Source: Caldilinea sp. CFX5 (GTDB taxonomy: Bacteria; Chloroflexota; Anaerolineae; Caldilineales; Caldilineaceae). From it: 64,000 nucleotides of DNA. A program made the position numbers and the translations under genes. Below the pieces are notes generated by a model. It worked only from the letters and a program-made list of their open reading frames with translations. It was not told the origin of the DNA and ran no database searches. Numbering within the stretch: position 1 is the stretch's first letter; each line of letters starts with the position of its first letter. Shown piece by piece: positions 17,361 to 27,025 of the stretch. Where the stretch lies: assembly GCA_021405325.1 (NCBI GenBank), contig QWII01000024.1:1-64000 (forward strand), read 5' to 3'.

Positions 17361-19022
17361 TCATTCCGCCGGTGCGATCCCGGCAATCTGCGCCATCACC
17401 TCTTCAAAGACCGGCACCAGGGCAAAGGCTTCGTCAAAGGTGTCCACCCGGTTCGCCATGATGACAATCCCCATGTTCTTCGCCGGGAAGATCAATTGAT
17501 AGGAGATATAGCCCAGATTCGTGCCGCCGGTTCCCATAACCGGTTCGCCATAGAGGTCGCCCATATACATGCCCAAGCCGTAACTGGCCCAGGCCGAGAA
17601 GTATTCGCCCAGACCGGTTTCCGGCACATGGACACGCCACATCTCCTGGTGGGTTGCCGGCTGGAGAATTTGCACGTCGGCGAGCGCACCCTCATGCAGA
17701 TTCGTCACCATCCAGCGCGCCATGTCGGCAACGCTGGTGTAGAGATGGGTGCTTGGTGCATTGGCACGACTATAAGGAAAGACCGTGGCCTTGACAATCC
17801 TGCCATCGGCGCCCGTCACATGAGGCCGCGCCAGCAGCGTTGGGTCGGCGGCGCGCAATGCAAAGGTGCTGTCGTTCATACCCAGCGGCAGGAAGATATG
17901 GTCGCGCACATACTCCTCGAACGGTTGGCCGGAAACTTCACCAATCAGGGCGCCCAACACGTTGTAGGCCAGGTCGCTGTACGTGAACGGCCCCTGCCCC
18001 GGCGCATAGAGCAATTCCATGTCGCTGAGGCCACGCACCATCCGCTCATAGCTGGCGGCGTCGTACTCCGGCGTCAAGCTGCGGGCATACGCTTCCATCG
18101 AGTCGAGTGCCAACGCCGTCATGCCCGACTGGTGGGTCAGGATCTGCCGGATTGTAATGGCCGGGTAACGGGCGTCCTTGAGCTGGAAGTAGGGCAGATA
18201 TTTCACCAACGGATCATCGAGCTTTAGCTTACCCTGCTCCACCAATTGCATGATGGCCGTGCCGACAACCTGCTTGGAGATCGACCCTTGCTCAAAGAGG
18301 CTGTGTTCGGTCATGGGTCGGCCACTCTCGACATCGGCGACGCCAAAGCCACGGGTATAGGCCACTTCGCCATTCATGACGATGCCGATCGCCATGCCGA
18401 TTTGCCGCTGTTCTTGCATCACCTGATCCATCAGCGTTTCAATTTTGGCAATTAACACCGGATCAAGCGTGCTTGGGGCAACCGGTGCCGGTTTGTTCAA
18501 GGCGACAAACGGCTGCGGCGGCGGTAACGCCTGTTCTATTTGCAGAGTCAGCCCAAAGCGGTCGGCATAGTCCCACAGTTCGCTGATCTTCCCACCTTGC
18601 ATCTGGGCGATCATGACACCGGTCAAGGTGACAGCCTTCCCGGTCGGCGGGCCAAAGGCCACTGACGGCCCGGTGTGGGTTCCGGTGATGGTGTAGCGCG
18701 CTACCACCTGCTCGCCACTGGCGGTCGGTTCGTGGAAGGTCAACGTCGCATTGGGCAGCGCATTGCGCAGATCGGCAATGGCCGCCCGGTAGGCGTCGAT
18801 CCCTGCAATATCCGGGATCGGCGGCATGTGGACAATTACATCGGGCGCCATGATGTCGGTCAAGCCGGCCACGTCACCGGCGCTGTAGGCGGCTTGCAAA
18901 CGCTGGGTGACTGGCGTGCTGTCGGCGTTGCTGGTCGCCGGCACAAGGACCGGCTGGCAGGCGCTCAGAAGTATGGCAAACAACAATACGACGGTTAACA
19001 GACGATTTGAGCGCATCATCAT
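17361..19022 (-). CDS. Lipoprotein fusion: SnoaL-like domain plus serine beta-lactamase-like domain
   Basis: An exported protein of about 553 aa. Three tandem ATG codons (19014-19022) follow AAAGGAGAG; the exact start is uncertain. A lipoprotein signal (LLSAC) precedes a SnoaL/NTF2-like domain of about 130 residues (LQAAYSAGDVAGLTDIMAPD, ISELWDYADRFGL). A beta-lactamase/esterase domain follows with SISK as SxxK, YSD in place of YxN and a TGG motif near the end. The leader resembles that of the PAF-AH-like lipoproteins 8-11 kb away. A cell-surface esterase or peptidase is likely; the SnoaL part may bind or isomerise the ligand. Confidence 0.83.
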   Translation of the reverse strand: MMMRSNRLLTVVLLFAILLSACQPVLVPATSNADSTPVTQRLQAAYSAGDVAGLTDIMAPDVIVHMPPIPDIAGIDAYRAAIADLRNALPNATLTFHEPTASGEQVVARYTITGTHTGPSVAFGPPTGKAVTLTGVMIAQMQGGKISELWDYADRFGLTLQIEQALPPPQPFVALNKPAPVAPSTLDPVLIAKIETLMDQVMQEQRQIGMAIGIVMNGEVAYTRGFGVADVESGRPMTEHSLFEQGSISKQVVGTAIMQLVEQGKLKLDDPLVKYLPYFQLKDARYPAITIRQILTHQSGMTALALDSMEAYARSLTPEYDAASYERMVRGLSDMELLYAPGQGPFTYSDLAYNVLGALIGEVSGQPFEEYVRDHIFLPLGMNDSTFALRAADPTLLARPHVTGADGRIVKATVFPYSRANAPSTHLYTSVADMARWMVTNLHEGALADVQILQPATHQEMWRVHVPETGLGEYFSAWASYGLGMYMGDLYGEPVMGTGGTNLGYISYQLIFPAKNMGIVIMANRVDTFDEAFALVPVFEEVMAQIAGIAPAE

Positions 19023-19066
19023 TATCTCTCCTTTCAATCACCGTTGCTTTACAACTTTGGCGACTG

Positions 19067-20089
19067 TCATTGTGAAACAGGAAGTTTAGGGGAGGGTGAG
19101 ACAAAACTTTGAATTTCCTTTTCAACTTCGCCATTCCAATCGGTATGACCATCCGTAGCTTGATATGACCAAGGCAAAGCCAATGGATAGCCCATTTTTT
19201 CGATATAGCACAACCGGTTGAAAACACTTTGTGTACTTGTAGCCAGTTCCGGCCATGTATCGTTATCTACAGCAGTGGCAAATTCACCAATAACCCCAGG
19301 CCACTGTATGTCAAAACTATGTTTCTCAAGATATCGTTTGCCATTGGGATAATGGTGAAATTGATTGATATCTGCAAAGAGTTTCGTCTTTCGGATCGTC
19401 TCGATTTGATTAAAGCCAATGGTAGCTTGGAAACCAGCGCGCCGAACACGGGCGATGCCTTCAACCAAGAATTCCCGCATGTTCGCTGGATTGATCGTCG
19501 GCTGCACTTCGGCTTTGTTTCCTGGATGCCAGTCGATTGTGACAAACTCTGGTTCATTCATGATTTCCCAAGCATAAATCGTGTGAGGATAATCCTTTGA
19601 AGCGATCAGCAAAGGCTCAAGTACACGGTCGAAGAAACGTGTGCGTTTCCAGCTATCTACAATCACATCACTCCGCCCTTGTTTAACCCAACCCTCGGCT
19701 ACCCTTTTTCCAACCAGGCAAAAGCGAAAATCAATGAGAACAGGGATGAGTTGTAAATTTTCTAGGGTGTGTTGCCCCGTTGCGGCAAATGCTTCAAGCA
19801 ATTGTCGGAAATGGGCCAAGTAAGTTTCACTCAAGAGCGGCGGATCATGAAAGCGCCACTGCCCTGGCTTTGTCGCGTCTTCTTTTGGCGCTTGCGAACC
19901 AGTACCGTAAGCTAAGCCATCAGCCAGAATAAACCAACGCACAATACGAATGCCCAATTTCTGAAAATGCAGAAGATGTTCTTCAATTTCGTATGTCCAG
20001 TTTGGATTTACATGTTTGCGCCAGTTTGGCGGCGCTTCACCAAAATCCCAACCGTAGTTAAACCATGGATAATTAACACCTACGTTCAT
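19067..20089 (-). CDS. Glycoside hydrolase-like TIM-barrel protein (GH5/clan A type)
   Basis: About 340 aa without a signal peptide, starting at ATG 20089 behind GAGGAGGG. It opens MNVGVNYPWFNYGWDFG and keeps the retaining clan A pattern: acid/base glutamate in YAWEIMNEPE (about 179) and a candidate nucleophile in PGVIGEFATA (about 270). Other barrel landmarks are GIRIVRWFILADG and LIPVLIDF. It is probably a cytoplasmic glycosidase acting on an imported oligosaccharide; specificity cannot be assigned. Confidence 0.7.
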   Translation of the reverse strand: MNVGVNYPWFNYGWDFGEAPPNWRKHVNPNWTYEIEEHLLHFQKLGIRIVRWFILADGLAYGTGSQAPKEDATKPGQWRFHDPPLLSETYLAHFRQLLEAFAATGQHTLENLQLIPVLIDFRFCLVGKRVAEGWVKQGRSDVIVDSWKRTRFFDRVLEPLLIASKDYPHTIYAWEIMNEPEFVTIDWHPGNKAEVQPTINPANMREFLVEGIARVRRAGFQATIGFNQIETIRKTKLFADINQFHHYPNGKRYLEKHSFDIQWPGVIGEFATAVDNDTWPELATSTQSVFNRLCYIEKMGYPLALPWSYQATDGHTDWNGEVEKEIQSFVSPSPKLPVSQ

Positions 20090-20240
20090 TTTGAGCCCTC
20101 CTCGCTCAACAAAACTACCGCTAAAGCGTAACATGACCACTTTCTCTATATTACTTTGGTAGCGCTACACAATGGTGTCTCATTCTCTTGGTCACCAATG
20201 GTTAGTGTGTGATTAGCAAAAGGTGTGTTTCTATCTTCCA

Positions 20241-20282
20241 GGAAGCTTAGATCCATACGTTTAATCTAGCACCTAAGCTTCC
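20241..20282. repeat. Hairpin with 10-bp perfect stem
   Basis: GGAAGCTTAG at 20241-20250 is the reverse complement of 20273-20282, with a 22-nt AT-rich loop. No T-run follows on either side, so it is not an obvious terminator. It lies in the 590-bp gene-free stretch 20090-20680. Confidence 0.5.
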
Positions 20283-20317
20283 CGAAAAAGATTGATCAAC
20301 AACTCGATTAAACCAGT

Positions 20318-20611
20318 ATTAGTGTTTTGTAAAAGAAGTCTTGATAGGTAAACCGTAGGTCATCGCCTCCGGCGTGACGGTCTGTTGTACTAATGTTCTG
20401 TCAACGAAGTCTTGATCGGTCGTAAAGACTAATGAAGGTTAGCGAATGGTTTCGGTAATCCTTGGAACTTGTCATGCCGGCGGCGATGACCTACAGTTAC
20501 CGCTTTATTTTCGTAACGTTCATCAGTCTTTCCTACGGTCAACTTGTCAAGACTTATGTGACAAAACATTAGTGTTTTGTCAACGAAGTCATGATCGGTA
20601 GTAAAGACTTA
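20318..20611. repeat. Nested direct and inverted repeat block
   Basis: Three direct copies of a unit of about 33-44 bp (word TTTTGTCAACGAAGTC...TGATCGGT) lie at 20318-20350, 20389-20430 and 20568-20611. Between them an imperfect inverted repeat pairs 20355-20378 with 20471-20494 (GTAGGTCATCGCC core, two mismatches). A further inverted copy of the unit end (CAAGACTTA...ACAAAACATTAGT) lies at about 20548-20573. No coding frame is credible. This looks like a decayed MITE-like element or a stack of them. Confidence 0.65.
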
Positions 20612-20680
20612 TTTTTCAGAACATTAGTTGCCCCTTTGTTGACGTAAACAGTGGAAAACTACTAAATAGAAGCCCTTACA

Positions 20681-21319
20681 TTACGCCTTTTTCGGAGCAA
20701 ATCGTGCCACGACCGTCTTTATTGCTTCTGGGCCTTCCCAAACAAGTCTGTCATCATCTACTTCAACTAAAGTGTACCCGCGAACAAGCATCTTTTCGAT
20801 AAAACGGGCTACTGCATCATCTTCACGGAATTCGCGTTTCGCCCCCATTGCCTCCCATCTGCTACGCAGGGTTCCTAACAATTCTTGTCGTTGAATCGAG
20901 CTACGAAATGGTTCTGCTGGCAAGATCTGATAGTGAAAGGTCCAAGCTGTATCTCCTTCATCTCCTGTCACAGACAAATAAAGCGGCTTGCCAATTCCGT
21001 ACGGTGGGTCATCGTGACACGTGTGCTCGTTAAAACCCGATCCGAGAGGATCATCTGGTGACGAACTGTCTTCTTCTACACCCCAAGCGCCAACAAAAAT
21101 GGGCGATGAAAAGAGATACTCTTTTCTGATATCCCAAACATACCCATTGAGTGGCAACTTTGTATATGCATCATCGTCTGGGATTTCCGCAGACCACTGT
21201 TTTACTTGGCTATTTACAGAAAACCACATCTTCACTTCAGCGTAACTCCCGGCATCGTTCTGAATCTTTGTGAACTCAATTGCAGTGCCCCTGACTCTAA
21301 GATTCATTGCATTTGACAT
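20681..21319 (-). CDS. Hypothetical protein (212 aa)
   Basis: A cytoplasmic-looking, acidic protein of 212 aa with AGGAGA eight bases before its ATG. No signal peptide or transmembrane helix is present. The N-terminal half looks beta-rich (LRVRGTAIEFTKIQ, AEVKMWFSVNSQVKQW); the C-terminal half has a helical stretch ending in LVEVDDDRLVWEG. I do not recognise the family. Codon use is more AT-rich than in neighbouring genes, and it is flanked by repeat-rich DNA, so recent acquisition is possible. Confidence 0.7.
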   Translation of the reverse strand: MSNAMNLRVRGTAIEFTKIQNDAGSYAEVKMWFSVNSQVKQWSAEIPDDDAYTKLPLNGYVWDIRKEYLFSSPIFVGAWGVEEDSSSPDDPLGSGFNEHTCHDDPPYGIGKPLYLSVTGDEGDTAWTFHYQILPAEPFRSSIQRQELLGTLRSRWEAMGAKREFREDDAVARFIEKMLVRGYTLVEVDDDRLVWEGPEAIKTVVARFAPKKA

Positions 21320-21521
21320 GGTTATCTCCTTTTATTCAACATCACCAACCGATCAAACGGTTGTTTTTCACCATCGCAAGAGTGTTTCTATTGGCTGTGA
21401 GGTAAAACAATTCATATTTACAATACCACGAGCAGATTTGACTTTATTGCCCTTTTTTGACAAATACGTTGACAACCGGCTACGCCTTTTTTGACGGCAT
21501 GGCTTCCCCCGGCGACATCAC

Positions 21522-21875
21522 TCACGCGGGCGAAGCAGCCAGCGGCATGGCGTCCGGCATCGGCAAGGCCACTTCCTCGGTACAGACAAACGCAACCAGC
21601 GCCCCAGCCGCCGGCCCGACCGGCTGGGTGGCAATGGTCTGAAACACGGGCGGCGACAGCGCAGCTTGGAGCGCTTCCAGCGAAGGAAAGTAGATCTCCG
21701 CCATCAGATGATAGGGCGGCTCCCCGGTCGGCGCCCAGATCAGCTTAGAGAGGACGCAGCGCGTCAACCCCGGCAACCGTCCCAGCAGAAACGGCACAAT
21801 CTCATCGACATAGCGCTCCTCAAACGCCTCCACGTTCTCCGGTGGGGGATAGAGGACAACCAGTTTCACGACCAT
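21522..21875 (-). CDS. EthD-type dimeric alpha/beta-barrel protein
   Basis: About 117 aa starting at ATG 21875 (MVVKLVVLYPPPENVEAF) with GGTGGAG upstream. The pattern VVLYPPPENVEAFEERYVDE...FLLGRLPGL...EIYFPSLEALQAAL is that of EthD/REDY-like small dimeric barrel proteins. These take part in ring cleavage or ether degradation, or have no known role. The frame runs upstream to 22004 but lacks a better start. Confidence 0.72.
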   Translation of the reverse strand: MVVKLVVLYPPPENVEAFEERYVDEIVPFLLGRLPGLTRCVLSKLIWAPTGEPPYHLMAEIYFPSLEALQAALSPPVFQTIATQPVGPAAGALVAFVCTEEVALPMPDAMPLAASPA

Positions 21876-22044
21876 CGCCAACTCCACCTTTGTCATTGCC
21901 GGATGGCTACCTTTGTGCTCAGCTCCTACTTTATCAGGTCGGCGTCGCGCCAACATCGCAGGCGGCGTCGCAGAAAGCGTCGCAGACAAAATTGGTCGGC
22001 TCAATTGCTATACCTATCGGCAGCAAACTAAGGTTGGGAAGAAT

Positions 22045-22129
22045 CAGGAGGACTCGCCTGTCACCCTGAAAGGGTCTCTAGACCACAATACCCTGGAGAT
22101 TCTTTCAGAATGACAGGCGGGTCTTCCTG
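22045..22129. repeat. 33-bp imperfect inverted repeat
   Basis: 22045-22077 pairs with 22097-22129. The six differences between the arms are all transitions; most would be G-U pairs in RNA. The words CGCCTGTCA and CTGAAAG are kept. It lies between the EthD gene and the BTAD regulator and may act as a bidirectional transcript end or be a mobile palindromic unit. Confidence 0.7.
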
Positions 22130-22285
22130 GTCGATTAAGACGCGTGCGGTATGAAAACCGCATTGACCGGCCCCAAAATCGCGTTCGCACATAATAGCCT
22201 TTTGTTGTATACTAGATTGTAAGCAACAACCTTACCCAGCATTCCGTCTGATTGGCACGCTGACCAGGGCATGGGAGTTTCCCCT

Positions 22286-25200
22286 ATGACGACCTTACAG
22301 ATCCAATTGTTTGGGCCGCCTCGCCTGACGCGCGATGGAACGTTAGTCCACATCGAACGGCGGCGCACACTGGCCTTTACCATCTATCTGGCATTGAGCG
22401 GCCAAGCAGAACACCGGGAACGGCTGCTGACCCTCTTTTGGCCGGAGCGCGACCCCAGCCAGGCCCGCGCCGACCTGCGCCGTACGCTCTATCAGATTCA
22501 TCATCTGTTGGGCGATGGCTGGTTGACCACCGAAGGGGAGGGCATTGCCCTGCCGCCCCACCCGAATCTCTGGATCGATGTGGCGCACTTTCGCCAACGG
22601 CTGGCCGCCTGTCGCGACCACGGTCACGCCGCCGATGGGGTTTGTCCCACTTGTCTGCCGCTCTTGGGGGAAGCGGTGGCGCTCTATAGCAACGATTTCC
22701 TGGCCGGCTTTTCCCTGCCCGACAGCCCGGCCTTTGATGATTGGCAATTCTTTCAAGGGGAAGCATTGCGCAGTGAACTGGCCGGGGCGCTGGAACGGCT
22801 GGTGCAGGGCTACGCCGAGCGCGACGAATTAGCGGCGGCCATTGCCTATGCTCAGCGCTGGCTGGCGCTCGACCCGCTCCACGAACCGGTTCACCGCTGG
22901 CTGATGCAACTCTACGCCTGGGATGATCAACAGGCCGCCGCCTTGCGCCAACATGCGCGCTGTGTGCGCCTGCTGGCCGATGAGTTGGGCGTCCCCCCCG
23001 CCCCGGAAACCGAGCAACTCTATCAAGCCATCCGTTCGCGCCGGCTGACGCGCCTGCTCCCGCGGCGGCCGGCGGAGCCGGCGCGGGCGCCTATCGCCGA
23101 CGGGGAGACAACGGTGGACGAGATCCGCCTGATCACCGTCCTCAGCGCCGGCTTGAGCGCCACGCCGCTTGATACGTTGGCAACGGCGACCGAACAGTTG
23201 CTGACAGTAGTGCAGGAAAGCAGTGGGCCGCTGGGCGGTCAGGTGGAGCGCGTGGTCGGGGAAGAACTGCTGGTCTTCTTTGGCGTCGAGCAGGCCCATG
23301 AAGATGACGCGGAACGGGCCGTGCGCGCCGCCCTAGCGCTGCAACAGGCCGCGCTGGCGCAGGATCTCGCCATCCACATCGGCATTGCGACCGGGCTGGC
23401 CTACTGCCGGCGCCAGGGGCAGGGCGCAACCGCGGCACGCACCGTGCTGGGGCCGGTGGTCACGCTGGCGACGCGCCTGCGTAATGAGGCCGCCGTAGGC
23501 CAAACCATTGTTGGCCGCCAAACCTACCTCGCCACGCGTGGGCTTTGTGCCTATGCCGAGACGACACTGACCTTGCCGGGGCAGGCGTCACCCTTGGCCG
23601 CTTATACCATCGTGCGTCGCCATCCCCAAAGCAGCAAAGCCCGCGGCCTCGAAGGTCGCCAGGCGCCGCTGGTGGGGCGCACAAACGAGATCAACCACCT
23701 CCGCACGGCCCTGACCCAGGCCGTCAACGGCGAAGGCCAAATTGTCATCATCAGCGGCAGCGCCGGCGTCGGCAAATCGCGCCTGGTGGCTGAACTCAAA
23801 GAAACCGTGGACACACATGTAGAGAGTCCTCAGTCTCTAGTCTCCCATCTCCAGTCTCCAATTCTCTGGCTGGAAGGCCGCGCCTTGGAATTTGCCAGTG
23901 GCGTCAGCTATGCGCTCTTTGCCGATCTGCTGCGGGATTATTTACAGGATGGGGAAGAGCAGGCGTTGGCGACCCATTTGGCGACGGCGTTGCAGGCGTT
24001 GACGGCGCAGGGGGCGTTGACTCCTGACGAGGCGCTGGAGATCGGGGCATTGGTGGGGCGATTGCTGGCCGTACCGGCGACCGATGGCTGGGAGGAGCGG
24101 TTGGCCGGGGTGAATCCCAATCAGGTTCGCCAACGCACCTTTGCCGCCATTCAGCGGTTGGTGACGGCGCTGGGGCACGGTCGGCCGGTCGTGCTGCTTT
24201 TTGAGGATTTACAGTGGGGGGATGCCCTGTCGCTGGATCTGATTGGGGGGTTGCTGGAAACGCTGGTCGGCGCGCCCTTGTTGCTGCTCTGTCTCTACCG
24301 GCCTGAAGAACGGCAAGCCCATGAACCGTTGCTGGCGCTGGCGCAACATAAATGCGCCGAACGATTGACAACCATTCGCCTCCATGAACTGACGCCGACG
24401 CACAGTCGTCAACTGGTGAGCGCGCTCCTGGCAACCAGCAGCCTGCCGAAGGCCGTTGAACCGACCATTGTCGACAAAGCGCAAGGCAACCCTTTCTTTC
24501 TGGAAGAGATTGTGCGCGCCTATATTGATCGGGGGCTGCTCTATCGCGTGGGCGAAACATGGCAGATGGCGAGTCCGGCGCAAATCGATGCACTGCCGGC
24601 TACGGTGCAAAGCATGATCCTGAGTCGCGTCGATCGGCTGGCGCCGGCGCCCAAAACGGTTCTCCAAATCGCGGCGGTGCAGGGGCGGATCTTTCGCTTG
24701 CCGCTGCTCGCCGCCGTCGTCCCCGTGGCGCTGGATCTGGAAGCGGCGCTGGCACAGTTGACGGCGCAGAGCTTGATCTACCCCGAACGCAGCCACCCGG
24801 AGCGGGAATATTCGTTTCACCATGTCTTGACCCAAGCCGCGGTCTACTATGCCTTGCCCCAGCCGCGTCGCTGTGATCTCCACGGTCAAACCGGCGCGGC
24901 GCTGGAACAGCTCTCCGCCGCCAATCTTGCGCCCTATGTCGAGCAACTGGCCTATCATTATGAGCAGAGCGCCGTTGATGCTAAAGCCATTGCCTATCTG
25001 GTACAAGCCGGGCAAAAGAGCCAGCGCGCCTATCTGAATCAGGCAGCGCTCGCCTATTTCAACCGGGCGCTGGCGCGCAGCGCAGCCCTGGCCGATCAAA
25101 CTGATCCGACCTGGCAGTTGGCCGCGCTACGGGGGTTGGGCGAAGTCTATGCCGCGCTGGGCAATCTGGCCGAGGCGGAGCCGCCCTTGCGGCAAGCGAT

Positions 25201-26911
25201 GGCGTTGGCTGCTCGCCTGAAGTTGCCGCCCAGTGAACAGGCGCGCCTCTACTTTCCGCTCTGTCATCTCTATCGCTGGCTGGGTCGCTTTGAAGATATT
25301 GTACAGGTGGGGCGCGCCGGCCTCGCCCTCTTGGGCGATGACGCCGCGTCGCCGGAAGCGGTGATGATGCTCACCTTTTTGGCCAGCGGCGCTTATCTGA
25401 CCGGCCGGCGTAACCGCTATCGCACATTGGCGGCGTCAGTGATCACAGCGTTGCGGCAGTTGCCCTATGGTCAACACCTGATGACCGCCTACACCGTCGC
25501 CGGCTGGTGGTATCGTGACAGCAAGCAAACAGATGGCGGGCTGGCCTGGCTGGCGGCGCTGGTCGCTACGGCCCAAGCCCGCCATGATCGCTGGATGCTG
25601 GGCTATCTCTTGAGCAACCCCGGCTGCTGGTTGAACGAAGGCATCGGCGACGTGCCGGCGCTGCTGCACAATTTTGAGCAAGCGCGCGCCATTGGCGCCG
25701 CGATCGGTGATGAGGTGTTGTACAGCTATGCCTTGACCTTTCTGGGGCTGTTGCACTGGCAATTGGGCAACCTGGCGCACGCTGAAGCATTACACCGGGA
25801 AGCATTGGTCATGCAAGAGCGGGGGCTGGCGCTCCACATGCGCGTCCTCAGCCGCGCCGGCATTGGCTTTGTGCGCCTCTGTTATGGCGATTGGGACGGC
25901 GCCGCGGCGCCTTTGGCCCAAGCCCTGGCCGAAGCCGCTGCGATCCACTATCAGGTACATGGGGTACAGTTGACCCGGCTGAACCTGGCCTATGCCTATA
26001 CGATGCTAGGCCGGCGCGCGGAAGCGGCAGAACTTTATCAGACCATCGCCATTAAAGATGAAACCGACAGCGATGGTCAGGCCTGGATTGCCAGTGCGCT
26101 GGCCGGTCTGGAACGCCTGGCGGAGACGCCGGCGGCTTTTCAGGCAACCTGTCGCGCCATTGCGTCTGCCCGTCCCGCCGCCGATCCGCTGCCTTTGGTA
26201 CAGTGGTGGCTCAAACCCACCAAAGTTGATTTTAGTTTTCAGATTTTGGCTGGTTCCACCCCAAGCTTTGGATTGTCTCCCGATGTGAGTCCACCCCAAC
26301 AATCAACAAGCGGGCAGGGTTGGTCTTGGCACGATCACTATAGTGATGGCTCGTTCACGGTTGACAATGGCGATCTGATCCTCTGCGCGGCGAACACCTA
26401 TCGGGATCTCTGGTTCAATAATCTGAGCGCACCGCACCTATTACATCCGGTGCAGGATGACTTTGCGCTCCAGGCGCTATGTCTACCAGCTTTCCCCGAC
26501 CGCCCAACCCAAGGCGGCCTCCTGCTGTGGCAAGACCAACAGAATTTTTTGCGTTTGGATTGGGGCGTCGATGGACCGCGATCGGTCAGTTTGCGCGGCG
26601 CCATTGCCAATCAGGATCAGGTGTTGGGGCGCGGCTGCCTGCCTGAGGCGCAACAAGCTTTTTTACGTCTGGAACGCCGTGATGGGCAGATCAGAGCGCT
26701 CGCCAGCAACGACGGGCAACAATGGTTTTTGGTGGCAGCGGTAGACTTCCCTGCCACGGCGCCACTCGCCATCGGCCCCTTTGCCGGCGGTTTGCTGCAA
26801 CGCTGGTTCTATCCGGGCGCGTACCCAGCCGGCAGTGCGCTGCGCTTCCAAGGCTTGACCATTTGGCGCAACGCAGAGGAAAGTGAGCGCCATGGGCATT
26901 CAGGAAGTTGA
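22286..26911 (+). CDS. BTAD/SARP-type giant transcriptional regulator with AAA, TPR and C-terminal lectin-like domain
   Basis: About 1541 aa, starting at ATG 22286 (MTTLQIQLFGPPRLTRDG). Order: winged-helix DNA-binding domain (1-90), BTAD helical domain (about 95-245), a degenerate adenylate cyclase-like domain (about 280-430, with HIGIATGLAYC but no metal Asp pair), a STAND-type ATPase with Walker A GSAGVGKS (about 490) and Walker B VVLLFEDLQWGD, TPR-like helices (about 900-1290), and a beta-sandwich from about 1336 to the end resembling DUF1349/LamG folds. Such regulators sense a signal through AAA-TPR and activate nearby genes. The divergent kinase at 27026-29308 is a possible partner. The C-terminal sandwich is unusual. 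Confidence 0.85.
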   Translation: MTTLQIQLFGPPRLTRDGTLVHIERRRTLAFTIYLALSGQAEHRERLLTLFWPERDPSQARADLRRTLYQIHHLLGDGWLTTEGEGIALPPHPNLWIDVAHFRQRLAACRDHGHAADGVCPTCLPLLGEAVALYSNDFLAGFSLPDSPAFDDWQFFQGEALRSELAGALERLVQGYAERDELAAAIAYAQRWLALDPLHEPVHRWLMQLYAWDDQQAAALRQHARCVRLLADELGVPPAPETEQLYQAIRSRRLTRLLPRRPAEPARAPIADGETTVDEIRLITVLSAGLSATPLDTLATATEQLLTVVQESSGPLGGQVERVVGEELLVFFGVEQAHEDDAERAVRAALALQQAALAQDLAIHIGIATGLAYCRRQGQGATAARTVLGPVVTLATRLRNEAAVGQTIVGRQTYLATRGLCAYAETTLTLPGQASPLAAYTIVRRHPQSSKARGLEGRQAPLVGRTNEINHLRTALTQAVNGEGQIVIISGSAGVGKSRLVAELKETVDTHVESPQSLVSHLQSPILWLEGRALEFASGVSYALFADLLRDYLQDGEEQALATHLATALQALTAQGALTPDEALEIGALVGRLLAVPATDGWEERLAGVNPNQVRQRTFAAIQRLVTALGHGRPVVLLFEDLQWGDALSLDLIGGLLETLVGAPLLLLCLYRPEERQAHEPLLALAQHKCAERLTTIRLHELTPTHSRQLVSALLATSSLPKAVEPTIVDKAQGNPFFLEEIVRAYIDRGLLYRVGETWQMASPAQIDALPATVQSMILSRVDRLAPAPKTVLQIAAVQGRIFRLPLLAAVVPVALDLEAALAQLTAQSLIYPERSHPEREYSFHHVLTQAAVYYALPQPRRCDLHGQTGAALEQLSAANLAPYVEQLAYHYEQSAVDAKAIAYLVQAGQKSQRAYLNQAALAYFNRALARSAALADQTDPTWQLAALRGLGEVYAALGNLAEAEPPLRQAMALAARLKLPPSEQARLYFPLCHLYRWLGRFEDIVQVGRAGLALLGDDAASPEAVMMLTFLASGAYLTGRRNRYRTLAASVITALRQLPYGQHLMTAYTVAGWWYRDSKQTDGGLAWLAALVATAQARHDRWMLGYLLSNPGCWLNEGIGDVPALLHNFEQARAIGAAIGDEVLYSYALTFLGLLHWQLGNLAHAEALHREALVMQERGLALHMRVLSRAGIGFVRLCYGDWDGAAAPLAQALAEAAAIHYQVHGVQLTRLNLAYAYTMLGRRAEAAELYQTIAIKDETDSDGQAWIASALAGLERLAETPAAFQATCRAIASARPAADPLPLVQWWLKPTKVDFSFQILAGSTPSFGLSPDVSPPQQSTSGQGWSWHDHYSDGSFTVDNGDLILCAANTYRDLWFNNLSAPHLLHPVQDDFALQALCLPAFPDRPTQGGLLLWQDQQNFLRLDWGVDGPRSVSLRGAIANQDQVLGRGCLPEAQQAFLRLERRDGQIRALASNDGQQWFLVAAVDFPATAPLAIGPFAGGLLQRWFYPGAYPAGSALRFQGLTIWRNAEESERHGHSGS

Positions 26912-27025
26912 CCGCGTCCGCACAGCATGGTAATCCACGGACCGCAAGCATAAGCGTTTCTTAAAAAAATGTGCGGTGCGCTTGTCACCTTGAACGGGTC
27001 GCCAGGGTGTGGTGCGGAACAGGAG

